33,776 nt of DNA from Nocardia vinacea NBRC 16497 (GTDB taxonomy: Bacteria; Actinomycetota; Actinomycetes; Mycobacteriales; Mycobacteriaceae), in the NCBI RefSeq assembly GCF_000308835.1, contig NZ_BAGN01000188.1, positions 1-33,776 of the forward strand, in the 5' to 3' direction. The notes beneath the pieces were generated by a model that had not been told where the DNA came from, made no database searches, and was given only the letters and a program-made list of their open reading frames with translations. Every line of letters begins with the position of its first letter. Positions within the stretch are counted from its first letter, which is position 1. This document shows, in pieces, positions 30,018-33,776 of this stretch. The translations under genes and the position numbers were made by a program.

Positions 30018-31841
30018 TCAGCCGGGCAGTACCGGGACCGAGTTATCGCCGTTGAGACCGGGCACCTCACGCCAGAAGCGGTCGGAGGTCTGATCGCTGT
30101 ACTGGAGTTGGAGCACCGCACGCGAATCTCCGACGTACTCGGCTTCCGGCGAGGCACTGACCACCCGAACGGGCGCGGTCAGATTCTGGCTGATCTGCGG
30201 GGTCGGCTGCGATCCGTCGATCGAAACAGTCGTCAGCGGATCGACATTGCCCTCCCGCGCGATGACGATTGTGTCCGCGGTGAGCCAGCTCAACGACACC
30301 GCCCGGGTGCTGAGTGTGAGTGCCAGCTGTATCGGCGAGGTGAGCGCGTACTTGCCGTCCGGGCGTCGTTCGACCACCGCCACATAGACCTTGCCGTCGG
30401 CGATGAGCGCCGCACGCACACCGGTGCGGGAGACCCGCAACTCGGTGATCGGCAGCCGCAGCGCCGATCCCTGCGCCGAGGCCACCAGGGCCGAGATGTC
30501 CACATCCTGTACCGAGACGTTTCCGGTGGCGCGATCGGTGACCGCGCGGATGACCCGTTCGCCATCGATCACGGCCCAGGCGGCGGTGCCGTCGGCATTC
30601 CAGGACGGTCGGCTGATGGTGGAACCCTCGGCGACCGGGAAGGCGTTGCCGCCGTAGCTGCCGACCATCAGCGTGCGCGGCGGCTCCGGCGGCGGACGTC
30701 CGGCATCGGCGACCGCGGCGACCAATTGACCATCCGGGGAGAGCGCGACCGACTGTAGATTGTTCACCGCGCCGAAGTAGCCGGGCGGTGTGATCATCCC
30801 GCCGTCGGTGACCTGCACCAGCGAGCCGTTGCGCAGCGCGTGCAGTCCGATCTGGTTGCGCGCGTAGACAGCTGGGCTCAGCTGTTCGACATCGGCGACC
30901 GACCAGCCGTTGGCGGCGAAGCGATCGTCGAACGGTTTGCCGTCGGCGAGCAGCATGTACGGTCCGAGGATTTCCGCACCCGCCAGTGTGAGGACCACCT
31001 GTCCGGCAAGAAGTTCTTTATCGCGCGGGGACAACCCGGAGGCACCGGCGAAATCGATGCGCACGCCGCCGAGCCCGACACCGACGTCGTTGTCGTCATT
31101 GTTCGGCTTGGTGATCGGGCCGCGCAGGGCCACCGGTGGGGCGAGTTCATTACGTACGACCGAGGCGAGCGCGGGCTGAGTTCCCTCGGCCAGCAGGCTG
31201 AGCAGGCGTTGGGCCAGCTGGTTCTTGGCCACCGAGATCCAGCGCAGATCGGGGACGGCGGTGGTGCCGGTCGGGTCGATGAAGTACAGGACGTAGCGCC
31301 GGTAGGACTTGGCGAAGGCGGTCTGCTCCATCACAACGCCGTCGGGCAGCTCATCGATGCGCCATTCGCCGTCGACCTTGGTCATTTCGATCTTGTTTTC
31401 CAAGGGCGCGTCGATGGCCCGATACGCGCCGTCGGCGGCCAGTTCGCCGACTTTGTGTGCCCGGATCACATAGGTCGCCTTATCGCCCGAACGCGATTCG
31501 CGCAGGGTATCGGCCCTGTCCACGATCAGCGTGCCCGCCTTGTCGTCCCACTGCGACGATGCCGACTGTGTCATGTACTGCCGTGCGGCCAGATGCCGGT
31601 TGGCCGGATCGGCGGTGGCCTGCAGGAAATCGCGGAGCAACAGGTCCGGATCGCGACCGCCGATGGGCGGCGGTGGACCGTCCGAGGTGGGCTGGCGATT
31701 GATGGTTCCGAGTGCCTGCGGTGCGGAGGATTCCGGCAGGCTCGCACATCCGGTGAGTACCAACAGCGCAGCTACGGCCGCCGCACCCAGCGCGGACAGC
31801 CGTAGCGTTGTGCGCCTCGGATACCAGCTACGCATCCTCAT
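30018..31841 (-). CDS. lpqB: lipoprotein LpqB, MtrAB accessory factor
   Basis: A 607-residue lipoprotein. The N-terminus is basic then hydrophobic, with lipobox LTGC and lipidated Cys32 (ALLVLTGCASLP). Residues ~70-200 resemble the GerMN-like N-terminal part, and the second half is a beta-propeller with blades such as NNLQSVALSPDGQLVAAVAD and VSLSWLTADTIVIA. LpqB contacts the extracytoplasmic part of MtrB and tunes MtrA phosphorylation in mycobacteria. The ATG overlaps the mtrB stop (ATGA, 31838-31841), so translation is coupled to the kinase. The first Met may be residue 1 or 3. The length is as expected for the family. Confidence 0.95.
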   Translation of the reverse strand: MRMRSWYPRRTTLRLSALGAAAVAALLVLTGCASLPESSAPQALGTINRQPTSDGPPPPIGGRDPDLLLRDFLQATADPANRHLAARQYMTQSASSQWDDKAGTLIVDRADTLRESRSGDKATYVIRAHKVGELAADGAYRAIDAPLENKIEMTKVDGEWRIDELPDGVVMEQTAFAKSYRRYVLYFIDPTGTTAVPDLRWISVAKNQLAQRLLSLLAEGTQPALASVVRNELAPPVALRGPITKPNNDDNDVGVGLGGVRIDFAGASGLSPRDKELLAGQVVLTLAGAEILGPYMLLADGKPFDDRFAANGWSVADVEQLSPAVYARNQIGLHALRNGSLVQVTDGGMITPPGYFGAVNNLQSVALSPDGQLVAAVADAGRPPPEPPRTLMVGSYGGNAFPVAEGSTISRPSWNADGTAAWAVIDGERVIRAVTDRATGNVSVQDVDISALVASAQGSALRLPITELRVSRTGVRAALIADGKVYVAVVERRPDGKYALTSPIQLALTLSTRAVSLSWLTADTIVIAREGNVDPLTTVSIDGSQPTPQISQNLTAPVRVVSASPEAEYVGDSRAVLQLQYSDQTSDRFWREVPGLNGDNSVPVLPG

Positions 31842-33776
31842 GACTGTACGTCCCCGCCGTCACCCGGCACGCTGTGCCCGGCCTGCTTCGGTTCGGTGGA
31901 TTCGGTTTGCTCGGCCTCCGGTCCCGTGCCATTGGTGAGTCCGATCGAATCGACACCGTTCGAGTCGTTCGCGTCCGCTGCGTCGGTGTCCGTGGCTTCC
32001 GCGGCAGTTCCACTCGGGAGCGCTTCGCCACCGTTGGTCTCGACGCGGATCATCGGCAACTCGGTGACCGTGGCTCCGGGTTCCGACTCGTCGGTGGCCG
32101 GATCCTCGGCCGGTTCCGGATCGACCCGCGGCGCGGGTAATGCCTTGCGCAACACCGGTTCCAGCGGCAGCGGGCTCGCGCCCATCTTCTTGCCGCGCAC
32201 CAGCGGCAGGGTGAGCCGGAAGCTCGCGCCGATACCGATCTCGCCCCACGCCTCGAGCTTGCCCTCGTGCAGATTCGCGTCCTCGACGCTGATCGACAGA
32301 CCGAGTCCGGTGCCGCCGGAACGGCGCATCCGGGACGGGTCCGAACGCCAGAACCGGTTGAAGACCAACTTCTCCTCACCGGGCCGCAGGCCGACACCCT
32401 GATCGCGCACGATCACCGCGACCGCGTTGGCGTCCAGATCGCCGCGCATCCGGATCAGCACCGGCTTGCCCTCGCTGTGGTCGATCGCATTGGCCAGCAG
32501 ATTGCGCAGCACCCGCTCCACCCGTCGCGGATCGACCTCGGCGACCAGCGGCTCCTCCGGCATATCGATGACCACCTCGACACCGGATTCCTTGGCCAGA
32601 TGCCGCACGGTGGAGATCGCTGCCCGCGCGCACATCCGCACGTCGAGCGATTCGACCTGCAGTTCGGCCACACCGGCGTCGTGACGGCTGATCTCGAGCA
32701 GATCGTTGAGCAGACCCTCGAAGCGATCGAGTTCGGTCACCAGCAATTCCGAGCTGCGGGCCAGCGCCGGATCGAGATCGTCGCTGCTGCCGTGGATCAG
32801 GTCGGCCGCCATGCGGACGGTGGTCAGCGGGGTGCGCAGCTCGTGGCTGACATCGGAGGTGAAGCGACGCTGCAGATTTCCGAACTCCGCCAACTCGTTG
32901 ATCTGGTTGGACAGACTCTCGGCCATCTCGTTGAAGGCCTGAGCCAGCCGCGCCATATCGTCCTCGCCGCGCACCAGCATGCGTTCCTTGAGCCTGCCGT
33001 CGGCGAAGCGGCCCGCGATCCGCGCGGCCGAGCGGATCGGCAGCACCACCTGCCGGGTGACCAGTGCGGTGATCGCGGCCAAGAGCACCAGCAGCACGAC
33101 GCCGCCGATCAACATGGTGCCGCGCATCAGCGACAGACTGCGCTCCTCATTGGCCAGCGGGAAGATCAGATAGATCTGCAGCGTCGGAATCTCCGCGCTC
33201 GGGCTGCCGATGATCAGCGCCCGGCCGTGGTAGCCGTCCGGATCCGCGACCGTGGCGAACTGGTAGCTGACCTGGTTGCGCGCGACGAAGCGGCGCAGTT
33301 CCTCGGGCACCTCCTGGATCGGCCCGGTCGAGATCTGCTGCTGCGGGGTACCTCCGACAATGCTCAGCGCGGAATCGAAACTGCCTGCAACACCGGTGGA
33401 TTGGCCGGTCCCGCCGCGGTTGGACAGCGCATTGCGGGCATCGATGAGCCGCTGCTGCTGGGTGCCGATATCGTGCACACCGGCCAGCTGGCTCTCCACC
33501 GTATTGCGGGCGCGATCCATCTCCTCGACCGCGCCGTTGATCTTCGCGTCGATCAGCCGATCGGTGATCTGACTGGTCAGCACCACGCCGAGGATCGTGA
33601 TGACGATCAGCGACAGGGTGAGTGTGGACACGATGACGCGCAACTGCAGCGAACGCCGCCAGACATGGCCGAGTGCGCTACCGACTTCCTTGAGCCAGGC
33701 GACCACCGGCGCGAGGGACCGTTCGAGGCGCTGCACCACACCGGGCGAGGCGGTCGAACGATCCGCGTCGCCACCG
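31838..33776 (-). CDS. mtrB: MtrB sensor histidine kinase (5' end at or beyond window edge)
   Basis: At least 633 residues from a GTG at 33739, but the frame stays open to the window edge (12 further codons), so the true start may lie outside. Counting from that GTG: TM1 ~34-56, an extracytoplasmic sensor domain ~57-206, TM2 ~207-229, HAMP ~230-283, and the phospho-acceptor His299 in DVSHELRTPLTTVRM. The ATPase domain shows RNLLANAIDHSEG, DQGVGLRPGEE and GGTGLGLSISVEDANLH. A Pro/acidic tail of about 120 residues follows (ATDTDAADANDSNG). With MtrA, whose gene should lie just to the right, it controls cell-wall and division genes in actinobacteria. lpqB follows with a 4 bp overlap. Confidence 0.94.
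   Translation of the reverse strand, partial: GGDADRSTASPGVVQRLERSLAPVVAWLKEVGSALGHVWRRSLQLRVIVSTLTLSLIVITILGVVLTSQITDRLIDAKINGAVEEMDRARNTVESQLAGVHDIGTQQQRLIDARNALSNRGGTGQSTGVAGSFDSALSIVGGTPQQQISTGPIQEVPEELRRFVARNQVSYQFATVADPDGYHGRALIIGSPSAEIPTLQIYLIFPLANEERSLSLMRGTMLIGGVVLLVLLAAITALVTRQVVLPIRSAARIAGRFADGRLKERMLVRGEDDMARLAQAFNEMAESLSNQINELAEFGNLQRRFTSDVSHELRTPLTTVRMAADLIHGSSDDLDPALARSSELLVTELDRFEGLLNDLLEISRHDAGVAELQVESLDVRMCARAAISTVRHLAKESGVEVVIDMPEEPLVAEVDPRRVERVLRNLLANAIDHSEGKPVLIRMRGDLDANAVAVIVRDQGVGLRPGEEKLVFNRFWRSDPSRMRRSGGTGLGLSISVEDANLHEGKLEAWGEIGIGASFRLTLPLVRGKKMGASPLPLEPVLRKALPAPRVDPEPAEDPATDESEPGATVTELPMIRVETNGGEALPSGTAAEATDTDAADANDSNGVDSIGLTNGTGPEAEQTESTEPKQAGHSVPGDGGDVQS

Overview
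The window is GC-rich, densely coded chromosomal DNA from a mycolic-acid actinobacterium. I infer Nocardia or a close relative in Mycobacteriales, because gene order and products follow, from memory, the M. tuberculosis segment Rv3212 to Rv3245c: phosphoglycerate-mutase-like protein, small membrane protein, lipid kinase, whiB1, pdtaS, TB7.3-like biotinyl protein, RshA/SigH, YbaK, SRAP, aroA, rsgA, desaturase and reductase, Tgs3-like acyltransferase, secA1, hpf, comF, lpqB, mtrB. No phage, transposase, CRISPR, rRNA or tRNA gene was seen. No database search was possible, so family names rest on motifs and remembered homologues.

Layout. 1-4.3 kb: the end of a beta-propeller-like protein, a histidine phosphatase overlapping a GNAT acetyltransferase, endonuclease V, a small membrane protein, a diacylglycerol-kinase-family enzyme, and whiB1 behind a CRP-like site. 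4.5-7.6 kb: a regulatory island on the minus strand (PdtaS sensor kinase, biotinyl carrier protein, zinc anti-sigma factor, SigH), with the 24-residue ribosomal protein bL37 on the plus strand. SigH has a promoter of its own consensus upstream and two candidate start codons. 7.6-14.1 kb: YbaK deacylase, a small secreted repeat protein, SRAP DNA-protein crosslink protein, an aldehyde dehydrogenase, a duplicated ~105 bp non-coding repeat, aroA coupled to rsgA, and an NTF2-like protein. 14.2-17.0 kb: secA1.

17.6-26.0 kb: a lipid block of wax-ester/triacylglycerol synthase, DUF6912-type protein, ferredoxin-type reductase, two paralogous membrane desaturases, BluB-like nitroreductase and a thiolase. 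The reductase and the second desaturase share an inverted-repeat operator (TACG-N4-CGTA), and the thiolase has a different palindrome next to its start. The reductase should feed electrons to the desaturases, whose products can be esterified by the acyltransferase or degraded through the thiolase.

26.4-28.2 kb: a compact module of an XRE-type HTH protein, an EspR-like DNA-binding protein and an ImmA/IrrE-type metalloprotease, behind an AT-rich promoter region. This is the most accessory-looking part and may be a protease-controlled repressor switch. 28.35 kb to the end: the conserved minus-strand block hpf, comF, lpqB and mtrB, whose 5' end runs to the window edge.
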